A DNA stretch of 42,736 nt from a virus, in the IMG/VR virus record IMGVR_UViG_3300009034_000089, positions 1 through 42,736 of that record; one strand, 5' to 3'. A model generated the notes under the pieces. The model was not told the origin of the DNA, searched no databases, and saw nothing but the letters and a program-made list of their open reading frames with translations. Position 1 is the first letter of the stretch. The number at the start of each line of letters is the position of its first letter. This document shows positions 1-5,895 of this stretch, piece by piece. A program made the position numbers and the translations under genes.

Positions 1-30
1 TGTGCTGCTTTTTTTTGGAGGTCTTGTCAT
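1..30 (-). CDS. 5' end of zinc-ribbon microprotein spanning the circular junction
   Basis: The first ten codons (MTRPPKKSST) of a gene that leaves the window at base 1. If the last base of the window is joined to the first, the frame continues without a stop into the zinc-ribbon gene ending at 42572, giving one 64-residue protein. A weak ribosome site (AAAGGATAAT) precedes the ATG. The alternative is that translation starts at the internal ATG at 42697, which has its own GGAGAAG site. The joined frame is the main evidence that the molecule is circular. Confidence 0.6.
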   Translation of the reverse strand, partial: MTRPPKKSST

Positions 31-46
31 ATTATCCTTTGTCTTG

Positions 47-187
47 TCAAAAACTATCTTCATGGTCTATGACAGCAATATCAGACTTACACCTGTCGCA
101 TTTCGGGTATGGTAGAGCCTTTTCCCCGCACTCTGGACATTTTATATACGGGTCTTTATTTGTGGGTTTGTTAGTAATAGTTTGCAT
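47..187 (-). CDS. Zinc-ribbon microprotein (46 aa)
   Basis: ATG at 187, inside the end of the upstream gene (17-base overlap). The N-terminus carries the KPTNKDP motif shared with several other small early genes. Two CxxC pairs follow (CPEC, then CDRC), the layout of a two-knuckle zinc ribbon. The function is unknown; viral zinc ribbons often bind nucleic acid or host proteins. It is too short for automatic gene calling but fits tightly in the overlapping operon. Confidence 0.7.
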   Translation of the reverse strand: MQTITNKPTNKDPYIKCPECGEKALPYPKCDRCKSDIAVIDHEDSF

Positions 188-320
188 CTCTCTTCCTCTC
201 CCTAATCCAATCTTTTGCTTCTTCCTTCGATAAAAAATCAGGACTTACTTGAACATTGCTTGCATCGACAACTTTGTATCCAGCAATACGCCTAATTTTA
301 TATCTGGGTTTGTGTTTCAT
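171..320 (-). CDS. Small basic protein with MKHKP start (49 aa)
   Basis: ATG at 320 overlaps the stop of the upstream gene as ATGA, so translation is probably coupled. It begins MKHKPRYK, a version of the recurrent early N-terminal motif. The rest is basic and charged (SKEEAKDWIRERKR near the C-terminus), with no cysteines. It has the size of a small nucleic-acid-binding or adaptor protein, but no family is recognised. Confidence 0.65.
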   Translation of the reverse strand: MKHKPRYKIRRIAGYKVVDASNVQVSPDFLSKEEAKDWIRERKRDANYY

Positions 321-487
321 AACGGAATACACCACCTGAATATTCTAACGTGAACGAAACCTTTGATTGGCCTATGACAGTGGGGACATCCTTGTTTTTT
401 CATCTTCAGTAATATGGGTTTATCATTTTTTGATATACTCGCCCTCATGGACCGTTTCATTTTTTGAGACGCGGGTTTGTTGGTCAT
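317..487 (-). CDS. Small basic protein with CPHCH knuckle (56 aa)
   Basis: ATG at 487 overlaps the preceding stop (ATGA). It begins MTNKPASQ and is very basic in the first half (KKMKRSMR-like). One CPHCH motif lies near residue 34 and a lone cysteine near residue 53, so a complete zinc site is uncertain. No family is recognised. It belongs to the run of overlapping microgenes between 830 and the window edge. Confidence 0.6.
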   Translation of the reverse strand: MTNKPASQKMKRSMRASISKNDKPILLKMKKQGCPHCHRPIKGFVHVRIFRWCIPL

Positions 488-657
488 TTTACCAATTTTC
501 CCGTTCTCTTTGCCTTTCTAATATTGGCTCTAAACTTCCTAACATTCTTCTTATGTTCCTTCCTATCTCTAACCATCTTTACATAACTCATTTCTTTCAC
601 CCCCCTGTCTTCTAAGACAATAATCGGGCGTATGTTAGTCTTTTTGCTTTTCATCAT
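484..657 (-). CDS. Small highly basic protein (57 aa)
   Basis: Starts at ATG 657 (or the adjacent ATG at 654), overlapping the stop of the zinc-ribbon gene upstream, and ends in an ATGA overlap with the next gene. The product is strongly basic (RDRKEHKKNVRKFRANIRK region) and has no cysteines, suggesting RNA or DNA binding. The family is unknown. Both ends being set by 4-base overlaps is the main support that it is real. Confidence 0.6.
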   Translation of the reverse strand: MMKSKKTNIRPIIVLEDRGVKEMSYVKMVRDRKEHKKNVRKFRANIRKAKRTGKLVK

Positions 658-830
658 ATATCCCCCTTGTTTTTTGCAGGGTATGATTGTTTAGCCTTTT
701 CGTAGCAATTTCTGCATAGGTATATTTCTTTCTTTAGCCAGCATCTTCTTCCTATTAAAGCTCTCCATATCGAGCCTTGGCTTTCTCCCACTTTAGAGCT
801 TGCTTCTTTTCCGCATTCGAAACATTTCAT
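654..830 (-). CDS. Zinc-ribbon microprotein (58 aa)
   Basis: ATG at 830. Cysteine pairs CFEC at residues 3-6 and CRNC at 39-42 form a classic two-knuckle zinc ribbon, joined by a basic linker with two tryptophans. The stop overlaps the next start. The function is unknown; it is one of more than twenty such microproteins in this genome. Confidence 0.75.
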   Translation of the reverse strand: MKCFECGKEASSKVGESQGSIWRALIGRRCWLKKEIYLCRNCYEKAKQSYPAKNKGDI

Positions 831-834
831 TTAA

Positions 835-1155
835 TCACCCAGCATGAAAGGATGCACAAATCACTCCTCTTTTTATTCCCTTTTTGGCTGTTCCAATCAA
901 AACCACTTTTATATTTGGCATGTTGGTTGTCCATGTATTCCCATATTTTTCAAATACATACGGTTCCCCTTTGCTATCTCCGCCTGAATATTTTCTCATC
1001 CATACCTTTTTTTCTTCGTCATACCATATATCAGGGAAAATTTTAAGATATGGGTGGATTCTTTTTGCGTCTTCTTCATCTTTTGCACAAACTACTGCAT
1101 CTGAGAATGTATCACAGCCATCATTTACATCCTGATGTATATGGTATATGTTCAT
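835..1155 (-). CDS. Conserved phage-type hypothetical protein (106 aa)
   Basis: ATG at 1155 follows an AGAGG site. The protein has a mixed alpha/beta look, with a VCAKDEEDAKRIHP stretch and a C-terminal end of the type IGTAKKGIKRGVICASFHAG. That C-terminal pattern (an IGxA block ending in ASFxAG) is common in small uncharacterised proteins of bacteriophages, so this is a widespread viral accessory family of unknown role. Confidence 0.8.
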   Translation of the reverse strand: MNIYHIHQDVNDGCDTFSDAVVCAKDEEDAKRIHPYLKIFPDIWYDEEKKVWMRKYSGGDSKGEPYVFEKYGNTWTTNMPNIKVVLIGTAKKGIKRGVICASFHAG

Positions 1156-1161
1156 TCCAAA

Positions 1162-1371
1162 TTACCTCTTCCACTTCTCCGGCGTGTTCTTCCAGTAGTT
1201 CAGCAATATGCAAAAGTGTTCGAAGTTCACTATCACGAATTTATCACCTTTCCATTTGAATTCTATGTATGGGCATTCGTTGAACTGTGGTTTTAACATT
1301 TCCTTTATTTTAACTGGGAAGCTAATCGTCTTCTTTCCTCTGAATTCCAGGGTCATTTTCTTTAGGTCCAT
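1162..1371 (-). CDS. Hypothetical protein (69 aa)
   Basis: ATG at 1371 is preceded by GGGAGATGATGA, a good ribosome site. It contains aromatic and basic residues and no recognised domain. It ends seven bases before the next gene in the operon. The function is unknown. Confidence 0.7.
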   Translation of the reverse strand: MDLKKMTLEFRGKKTISFPVKIKEMLKPQFNECPYIEFKWKGDKFVIVNFEHFCILLNYWKNTPEKWKR

Positions 1372-1390
1372 TCATCATCTCCCTGATTTG

Positions 1391-1531
1391 TCAGTGGTTG
1401 TTGTCGTTTTGAATTAGTATGTCTATCCGGTTGGATACTTTGAATCCTATTTCTTTCGCGTGGATTTGGAACTCTTCGTAACCTTCTTTGTCCAGATAGA
1501 ATGTCACCGCTTTCTTGTCAACCTTTTCCAT
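1391..1531 (-). CDS. Ribbon-helix-helix-like small protein (46 aa)
   Basis: ATG at 1531 with a GGAAGTGATAAGA site. The sequence pattern is an N-terminal strand (VTFYL), then two helices separated by a GFKVSN turn, which resembles the ribbon-helix-helix fold of CopG/Arc-type regulators. It overlaps the upstream gene by 14 bases. It could be a DNA-binding autoregulator of the early operon and is a candidate partner for the palindromic operators, but this is inference. Confidence 0.6.
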   Translation of the reverse strand: MEKVDKKAVTFYLDKEGYEEFQIHAKEIGFKVSNRIDILIQNDNNH

Positions 1532-1697
1532 TCTTATCACTTCCTATGGTCTTTTTGTTTTTGATTTCTATGATTGCATCTCGCATGACTTTGAGGACTT
1601 CAAGCATTTCTTTTGACAATGCCGCAATGGATTCTTGGGTTCTTTCTGCGCATTCCTTTTCATATTGTTCTTGTAATTTATTTGGGTCTTCGCCCAT
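1518..1697 (-). CDS. Small coiled-coil protein (59 aa)
   Basis: Start chosen at ATG 1697, because AAGGAGTG lies at the right distance, rather than an upstream in-frame ATG at 1724. The product is rich in Glu, Lys and Leu with heptad-like spacing and ends in a basic tail. No family is recognised. Confidence 0.65.
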   Translation of the reverse strand: MGEDPNKLQEQYEKECAERTQESIAALSKEMLEVLKVMRDAIIEIKNKKTIGSDKNGKG

Positions 1698-2019
1698 TCT
1701 TATCACTCCTTGTTTCCATTTCATTTATTGGAAGTATGTATTGTAAGTCTGGTTTGCCGGTGCTTTGGTCTGTGTATCTGCGGCCTCTACGTATGAATTT
1801 GTCTAATTGGGCGTTGTAATCGATTCTGCGCCCAGATTCTTTTGTGTGGTAGATTATACTCACGTTCGATATTTTTAGCTCTGAGAGACGTTTAGCTATC
1901 TTTGCGGAGATTCCGAAGCCCCTGTACCGAACGAAGTAATGCTGGTGGTGTCTGGTGGTGTAGTATGTGTCTCCTTCTACATATCCTCTTATTTTTCCTA
2001 GGTATTTTACTGGTTTCAT
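1678..2019 (-). CDS. Hypothetical protein (113 aa)
   Basis: ATG at 2019 after GAGGATGCA. The product is basic and rich in tyrosine and histidine, with an RYRGFGISAKIAKRLSELK stretch that may form a strand-helix unit. No known domain is recognised. It overlaps the next gene by 20 bases. Confidence 0.7.
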   Translation of the reverse strand: MKPVKYLGKIRGYVEGDTYYTTRHHQHYFVRYRGFGISAKIAKRLSELKISNVSIIYHTKESGRRIDYNAQLDKFIRRGRRYTDQSTGKPDLQYILPINEMETRSDKNGRRPK

Positions 2020-2026
2020 TGCATCC

Positions 2027-2491
2027 TCAAATCAATTTCAGATAATTTTCATAGTCCGGGTTGTCCGAGCTTAACCTTCTCTTTATCTGTGGAACGTCCA
2101 GGTCTATCAGATTCTTGTTATAGTAGAATTTCCTTATCCAGCCGTTGTTTGGGTCAAATTCTAAGCTGAACTTGGTGACTGCTGTTACTATCCTGCCGTT
2201 CCCGTCCCTTTCCAAGACTGTTCTGCATTCGACTATGGAAACGTATCCCACTATCTTCTTGGCGCCGTCTATCACCGTTTTCGCCTTGCTGCCGACGAAG
2301 CCGAACTCGTCCCGCTCAGTGTCATATGGAATTGTCGCTATGAACAGGTCGTTCTCGTCTATGGATACTCCCATGTCCTTGATGAACAACTTGAGCTTCT
2401 CCGCTGAGTCTATCGGCAAATACGGCTCTATGCCCTCTTCGGTCACGCCGAATGTTTCCTTAAACCAGTTCCAGATTTTTCCAAAGCACAT
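2027..2491 (-). CDS. Hypothetical protein (154 aa)
   Basis: ATG at 2491 after AAAAGGAGG. Starts MCFGKIWNWFKETF, an amphipathic aromatic helix that could sit at a membrane surface. The remainder looks like a beta-rich soluble domain with an acidic character. It ends in a DNPDYENYLKLI tail. No family is recognised. Confidence 0.75.
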   Translation of the reverse strand: MCFGKIWNWFKETFGVTEEGIEPYLPIDSAEKLKLFIKDMGVSIDENDLFIATIPYDTERDEFGFVGSKAKTVIDGAKKIVGYVSIVECRTVLERDGNGRIVTAVTKFSLEFDPNNGWIRKFYYNKNLIDLDVPQIKRRLSSDNPDYENYLKLI

Positions 2492-2493
2492 AA

Positions 2494-2799
2494 TTATTCC
2501 TCCTTTTCTAAATCACTTTCCTTGATGTTTCCGTATTCCATTAGGGCTTTTATTCCTCCAAATATTTCACTTGTGCTTAATTGTGTCATTTTCTCTCCTG
2601 AAAATTTCGGGTCTTTAGCAAGTTCCTTGCAAGTCTTTATGATGTCGGCTTTGATGTCCTTTATTTCAACCCATCTACCACCGTCTTGACATATATCTCC
2701 AGATGTAAAGTCTTCTCGTTTGTTCGTTTCCCTTCCACTCTTCATATCTATAGTAAAAGCTCCGACCCAATCCCATTTTCTCAAGTTTTTCAGCGTCAT
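2494..2799 (-). CDS. Hypothetical protein (101 aa)
   Basis: ATG at 2799 with a GGGTGATTC site. The N-terminal third carries WDWVGAF and GGRWVEIKDIKADI patterns; the C-terminal part is helical and charged. It is soluble and its role is unknown. It is close-packed between neighbours. Confidence 0.7.
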   Translation of the reverse strand: MTLKNLRKWDWVGAFTIDMKSGRETNKREDFTSGDICQDGGRWVEIKDIKADIIKTCKELAKDPKFSGEKMTQLSTSEIFGGIKALMEYGNIKESDLEKEE

Positions 2800-2805
2800 T
2801 TTGAA

Positions 2806-2898
2806 TCACCCAAATTTTAAAAATAATAATATTGCTGTTATTCCTGTTGAAACTGCGCCAACTATTAATCCACAAATATATCCCTTCCAAAATGTCAT
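2806..2898 (-). CDS. Single-pass membrane microprotein (30 aa)
   Basis: ATG at 2898 with a very strong GGAGGGAAGTGA site, overlapping the upstream stop as ATGA. The whole protein is one transmembrane helix (GLIVGAVSTGITAILLFL) with a short charged N-terminus. It could be a small holin-like or regulatory membrane peptide; there is no direct evidence of function. Confidence 0.6.
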   Translation of the reverse strand: MTFWKGYICGLIVGAVSTGITAILLFLKFG

Positions 2899-3026
2899 TC
2901 ACTTCCCTCCAGTTCATTTTCTTTGATATAACACGGAAGATGTAATTCGTGGCAATGTGGGCAATTCATCGCACCTCCGACTGGATTTTCAAACAACTTT
3001 CCGCAATGACACCACACTTTCGGCAT
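2895..3026 (-). CDS. Zinc-ribbon microprotein (43 aa)
   Basis: ATG at 3026. Cysteine/histidine knuckles CHC near residue 6 and CPHCH near residue 22 suggest one zinc site; a further Cys lies near the C-terminus. The coding end contains the ribosome site of the next gene. The function is unknown. Confidence 0.65.
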   Translation of the reverse strand: MPKVWCHCGKLFENPVGGAMNCPHCHELHLPCYIKENELEGSE

Positions 3027-3027
3027 A

Positions 3028-3300
3028 CTACTCCAACTCCTTTTCTGTTATTTCGAATCGGTCTATTAGGAAAGTTTCTAAGACATGAATGTCTTTTTTG
3101 AGCCATGTTATCGTCCCTAAGTGTATCATATTATCGTATATATGACCATCTATTTCAACAACTTTTGTTGGGTTTCTGATTTCTTTCACCACGCTAATTG
3201 CCCATTCTTTGAGTTTTGTTTCTAACAAATAATGGGATTCGTAATAATGTCCGTCTTCTCCTAGTAATTCGCTTATCTTTTTCTCATGTAGTTTTTTCAT
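3028..3300 (-). CDS. Hypothetical protein (90 aa)
   Basis: Start set at ATG 3300 because AAGGGAGAT precedes it and it overlaps the upstream stop as ATGA. The product is helical, acidic and rich in Lys/Glu with no cysteine. It has the size and composition of many phage early proteins, but no domain is recognised. Confidence 0.7.
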   Translation of the reverse strand: MKKLHEKKISELLGEDGHYYESHYLLETKLKEWAISVVKEIRNPTKVVEIDGHIYDNMIHLGTITWLKKDIHVLETFLIDRFEITEKELE

Positions 3301-3452
3301 AAATCTCCCTTTATACATTTGTTAACTGTCAGTGTTTTTCCTGTCGCTCTACACTTCAAGATGATTTTACATTCTCCCATCATTTTGTAAACATGTGACT
3401 TGTCGCACTCTTCGCAATCATTGCATTTCCCATAACTCATTGCCTTCGACAT
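3297..3452 (-). CDS. Cys-rich zinc-binding microprotein (51 aa), first gene after promoter
   Basis: ATG at 3452 with a GGGAGGCGA site. A CxxCxxC cluster (residues 10-16) is followed by single cysteines near 28, 34 and 46, enough for one or two metal sites. It is the first gene downstream of the 3.47-kb promoter/operator, so it should be strongly expressed early. The family is unknown. Confidence 0.7.
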   Translation of the reverse strand: MSKAMSYGKCNDCEECDKSHVYKMMGECKIILKCRATGKTLTVNKCIKGDL

Positions 3453-3464
3453 TTCTCGCCTCCC

Positions 3465-3518
3465 TTATTTAATATTAAATAACGTTACTTATAAAGTTAT
3501 CTGTTAAAGTTATCTGTT
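3465..3518 (-). promoter_or_regulatory. Early promoter with palindromic operator
   Basis: Read on the minus strand: a 13-base direct repeat (3493-3518, core AGATAACTTT), a TATA box CTTTATAAG (3488-3496), then an 18-bp perfect palindrome TTATTTAATATTAAATAA (3465-3482) that would cover the start of transcription, and then the GGGAGGCGA site and ATG at 3452. A second copy of the TATA box plus palindrome with the same spacing lies at 7894-7925. A repressor bound to the palindrome would block initiation. Confidence 0.7.
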
Positions 3519-3737
3519 TCTGTGGCCTGGCTCTTTGAAATGATAGCCTTTGTGATGCTGATTGCACACTACCATGCAGTTTCTGGGTATGTACTTTCCG
3601 CCTGCCGAGCCTCGGATTATCCTGTGGATTTCGAGGTTGTTCGGGTTTTTTATTCCCTTTACTGCGCATTCTTCGCAACCGCCTGTTTCTCTTATTGCCA
3701 TTTCTATCAGTGTTTTCTTTTCTTTTTTTGTTATCAT
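3510..3737 (-). CDS. Small HNH-type protein (75 aa)
   Basis: ATG at 3737 overlaps the previous stop (TATGA). Two CxxC-like knuckles (CEEC, and a later Cys near CMVVCNQHH) surround EIHRI and CNQHHKGYH, the layout of an HNH nuclease core with zinc support. It is short, lacking the extra DNA-binding part of free-standing homing enzymes. It may be a nicking or packaging-associated nuclease, but it is not beside terminase; it sits at the end of the second early block. A longer frame from 4073 is only the shadow of the neighbour. Confidence 0.75.
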   Translation of the reverse strand: MITKKEKKTLIEMAIRETGGCEECAVKGIKNPNNLEIHRIIRGSAGGKYIPRNCMVVCNQHHKGYHFKEPGHRNR

Positions 3738-4066
3738 ACTCTTTCGGTCCTGTCTATTCTTCTTAATCTTTCCAGTATTTCTCGTATTGCTGGGTCCCTT
3801 GTGTTTTCCCATTTCTTTCCCTTGTCGACGAACTTCAGTTTCTTGTCGACGAACTTTCCCACCGCAAACCCCGTGAGTATGTACGAGCCTATGGCTATCG
3901 GCGTTAATGTGAGGAAGCTGTCGGCGTATTGTGGAAAATACAATTTTACGAAGTTCAGTATGTTCACTGCTCCTGCTATGTTTGCTATGTTTTTTATGAA
4001 ACCTAATTGACCTTCTCCCAGGCCGTATATCTTCTGGAAATCTATGTATTTTTGGCTCCAGTTCAT
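3734..4066 (-). CDS. Membrane protein with charged tail (110 aa)
   Basis: ATG at 4066 overlaps the upstream stop (ATGA). Two hydrophobic stretches (about residues 26-45 and 50-70) are followed by a basic cytoplasmic tail containing RDPAIREILERLRRI. The layout of short hydrophobic hairpin plus charged helix resembles small phage membrane proteins. A role in superinfection exclusion or lysis is possible but unproven. Confidence 0.7.
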   Translation of the reverse strand: MNWSQKYIDFQKIYGLGEGQLGFIKNIANIAGAVNILNFVKLYFPQYADSFLTLTPIAIGSYILTGFAVGKFVDKKLKFVDKGKKWENTRDPAIREILERLRRIDRTERV

Positions 4067-4182
4067 TTGTCACCTTTTGACGTATACGAAGTCGCTTTCG
4101 TTATTAATCTAACTGGTCGGCAACATGGGCATGGGTCTTTCGGTGTGCAACTGTGATTGCATTTATAGCAGTATCCCATCAT
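4063..4182 (-). CDS. Cys-rich microprotein (39 aa)
   Basis: Tandem ATGs at 4182 and 4179, both overlapping the upstream stop. Cysteines fall in a CYKC motif near the start, a single Cys, and a CPCC cluster around residues 18-21, followed by a basic tail. It is probably a small zinc-binding protein of unknown role. It ends in an ATGA overlap with the next gene. Confidence 0.6.
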   Translation of the reverse strand: MMGYCYKCNHSCTPKDPCPCCRPVRLITKATSYTSKGDK

Positions 4183-4370
4183 TCATCACCTATTTTTATC
4201 TTTCTCAGGTCTTGCATTGTCTCCATAGATACGACTTCCCATTTCGGATTCCAGCCCTCATTTTCCATAGCCTTGAAAGTCTCCTGTATTTCTTGCATCT
4301 GTTCTTCGTTTGTCATTTCTAGCCATGGTGTACAGGGTCTTACGAATTCGCTTATTAATAAATCAATCAT
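4179..4370 (-). CDS. Small acidic protein (63 aa)
   Basis: ATG at 4370 has a GGGGG block six bases upstream; the ATG at 4376 is also in frame. The product is acidic, with an EEQMQEIQETFKAMENEGW helix. No family is recognised. It overlaps both neighbours. Confidence 0.65.
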   Translation of the reverse strand: MIDLLISEFVRPCTPWLEMTNEEQMQEIQETFKAMENEGWNPKWEVVSMETMQDLRKIKIGDE

Positions 4371-4623
4371 TGTCATCCCCCAATAGTCTTTTTAGTTCTT
4401 TTAGTCTACACTCAACATCATGCCCTTGAATTTCCAATTCCCTTGTTTCTTTTCTCATATTTTCATCTTGTTTTATCTGCAAATGAACTTCGATGTATTT
4501 TAGGTGTTGTTTTTCCAGTTCCTTTATTCTTGATTTTATTAATTTCCTGACATCATCTATGATTTCATATTGTGATGTTCCATCACATAATGATTCGATT
4601 TCCTTAAGATTTTTGAATTTCAT
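4363..4623 (-). CDS. Coiled-coil protein (86 aa)
   Basis: Start placed at ATG 4623, directly after AAAGGAGGATGATGA, rather than the ATG at 4668. The sequence is almost entirely charged helix with leucine heptads (for example IKSRIKELEKQHLKYIEVHL), so a coiled coil is likely. It has no known domain. Confidence 0.65.
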   Translation of the reverse strand: MKFKNLKEIESLCDGTSQYEIIDDVRKLIKSRIKELEKQHLKYIEVHLQIKQDENMRKETRELEIQGHDVECRLKELKRLLGDDND

Positions 4624-4627
4624 TTCA

Positions 4628-4753
4628 TCATCCTCCTTTCTTCTTATGCCCATAGAGAACATTATCACATCTTACACACAAACCATTTTCTAATATTAAT
4701 CCACTATTACCACATCTACTACATCTTGTAGTTGCAGTTGTGCTTCCGTTCAT
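4628..4753 (-). CDS. Zinc-ribbon microprotein (41 aa)
   Basis: ATG at 4753 with an AGGAGGATTTGAA site. CSRCGNSG and CVRCDN knuckles form a compact two-pair zinc ribbon with a basic C-terminal tail (GHKKKGG). The function is unknown. Confidence 0.7.
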   Translation of the reverse strand: MNGSTTATTRCSRCGNSGLILENGLCVRCDNVLYGHKKKGG

Positions 4754-4754
4754 T

Positions 4755-4928
4755 TCAAATCCTCCTAGCTCTCTCAATATGCTCGCACGGCTTGTACCAT
4801 CCATCCAGTGCGTATTCATCACAGTCACAGGTCCATGTTCTTTTTCTTTTATTATATCTGGGGTGATGCACTGATTTTGTCTGGTAGGTTACCGTTGTTT
4901 CTGTTTCCAGTATCTTTATGCAGTGCAT
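4755..4928 (-). CDS. SWIM-type zinc-finger microprotein (57 aa)
   Basis: Frame taken from ATG 4928, overlapping the upstream gene by 13 bases; the longer open frame from 5090 is the shadow of that gene. The C-terminal half reads CDCDEYALDGWYKPCEHI, matching the CxC...CxH signature of SWIM zinc fingers, which bind nucleic acids or proteins. No good ribosome site is seen, so coupling to the upstream gene is likely. Confidence 0.65.
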   Translation of the reverse strand: MHCIKILETETTVTYQTKSVHHPRYNKRKRTWTCDCDEYALDGWYKPCEHIERARRI

Positions 4929-5110
4929 AATGATAGTGCAATTACTTCTCCTATGAAAAAACCAATAATGCCACACACCAATCCTATTGCTTTTGGATGG
5001 TAGTTCCTGGCTATTTCGTCTTCGCAGTACTGGCATATGTATGGCGTTCTTCTGTCTGTTGTCCCTCTTTTTTGTTTGCACTTGGTGCATATCCTTTTTA
5101 TGCTTTTCAT
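4916..5110 (-). CDS. Zinc ribbon plus transmembrane helix (64 aa)
   Basis: ATG at 5110 with AGGAGGTATAAC upstream. CTKC and CQYC pairs form an N-terminal zinc ribbon; residues about 42-62 (IGLVCGIIGFFIGEVIAL) form one membrane helix. This ribbon-plus-anchor layout is typical of small archaeal and viral membrane-tethered zinc proteins. The role is unknown. Confidence 0.7.
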   Translation of the reverse strand: MKSIKRICTKCKQKRGTTDRRTPYICQYCEDEIARNYHPKAIGLVCGIIGFFIGEVIALSLCTA

Positions 5111-5120
5111 GTTATACCTC

Positions 5121-5333
5121 CTATCTTACAATTTTGAACAATGTTCCCTTGCTGAAAGTCTTTTTGCAAGCGGTGCAGGTTGGCTTTATCCTTACCATGT
5201 TGTCTATCTTGTTCCCGTATAGGTCTAGGTTGTGGCCCTTTCTTTTCCAATATATTATTGTGTCTTTCTTTCCGCAGTTAGGGCATATTCTTCCCTTATC
5301 TACGATGTGTTGTTCTTGTCTTAGTTCTGTCAT
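5121..5333 (-). CDS. Zinc-ribbon protein (70 aa)
   Basis: ATG at 5333 follows GGATGATTAAA; an ATG at 5342 is the alternative. CPNCGKK near residue 17 and CTACKK near residue 53 are separated by a basic, beta-like linker, the layout of transcription-factor-like zinc ribbons. The target is unknown. Confidence 0.7.
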   Translation of the reverse strand: MTELRQEQHIVDKGRICPNCGKKDTIIYWKRKGHNLDLYGNKIDNMVRIKPTCTACKKTFSKGTLFKIVR

Positions 5334-5351
5334 TTTAATCATCCATTTGTT

Positions 5352-5891
5352 TTATTGCCCCCTTGGTCTCCTTTTGCTCGATAAACCATTCATAAATTCT
5401 ATAAGCTCGTTCTCTGACATCACCCTTTCGTCTGGAGGACATTCATATTTCTCATGAAGTTTTACCCTAAATTCCACTTTATTATCGTTCCATTTGCGTG
5501 TGACATATATCTCACAAAAATTAAATCCATTTTTCAAAAAAGAATCTCTGAAAAATGTTTCTGTTTGTGTTAGACTATCTCTTCCTTCATATTTCAATTC
5601 CAAAACAGTAATAATAGGATTTTGTACACTTGTTCTTTTCAAAAAAAGGTTTGGATGCGCATCCATATCACACAATACAGAATAATCTGAACATTTCGCC
5701 CTATGCCACAATCTAAATTTAAGATTCAAATCTGTTTCTCGTGGTTTTCCTTTTTCTACGCAAATTTTGCCAATCTCTTTCCAATAGGGATTCCTTGACA
5801 TCCAATCCATTGATTTGTAGAGAGGTTCGAGTAAATCTTCCAATGTTTCAAGTTTTTTATGTTTTCCTTCGATGCTGTCAATACTTGTCAT
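5352..5891 (-). CDS. Candidate PD-(D/E)XK nuclease beside methyltransferase (179 aa)
   Basis: ATG at 5891 with a strong GGGAGGTGA site, five bases after the methyltransferase stop. Around residues 73-101 the pattern CDMDAH ... ITVLELKYEG looks like the D...ExK core of the PD-(D/E)XK fold (E98-L99-K100, with D75 or D77 upstream), followed by a helix with TQTETFFRDSFL. Being directly downstream of a DNA methyltransferase, it may be the paired restriction nuclease or another DNA-processing enzyme. No family match is certain; the call rests on this motif and the neighbourhood. Confidence 0.45.
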   Translation of the reverse strand: MTSIDSIEGKHKKLETLEDLLEPLYKSMDWMSRNPYWKEIGKICVEKGKPRETDLNLKFRLWHRAKCSDYSVLCDMDAHPNLFLKRTSVQNPIITVLELKYEGRDSLTQTETFFRDSFLKNGFNFCEIYVTRKWNDNKVEFRVKLHEKYECPPDERVMSENELIEFMNGLSSKRRPRGQ

Positions 5892-5895
5892 TTTT

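Noticed and set aside
3510-4073. Single long frame of 187 codons
   Set aside because: Its first 112 codons are the shadow of the membrane protein gene at 3734-4066; only the HNH part from 3737 is credible.
4755-5090. Frame of 111 codons
   Set aside because: Its first half overlaps the zinc-ribbon/membrane gene in another frame; only the SWIM-like part from 4928 is kept.
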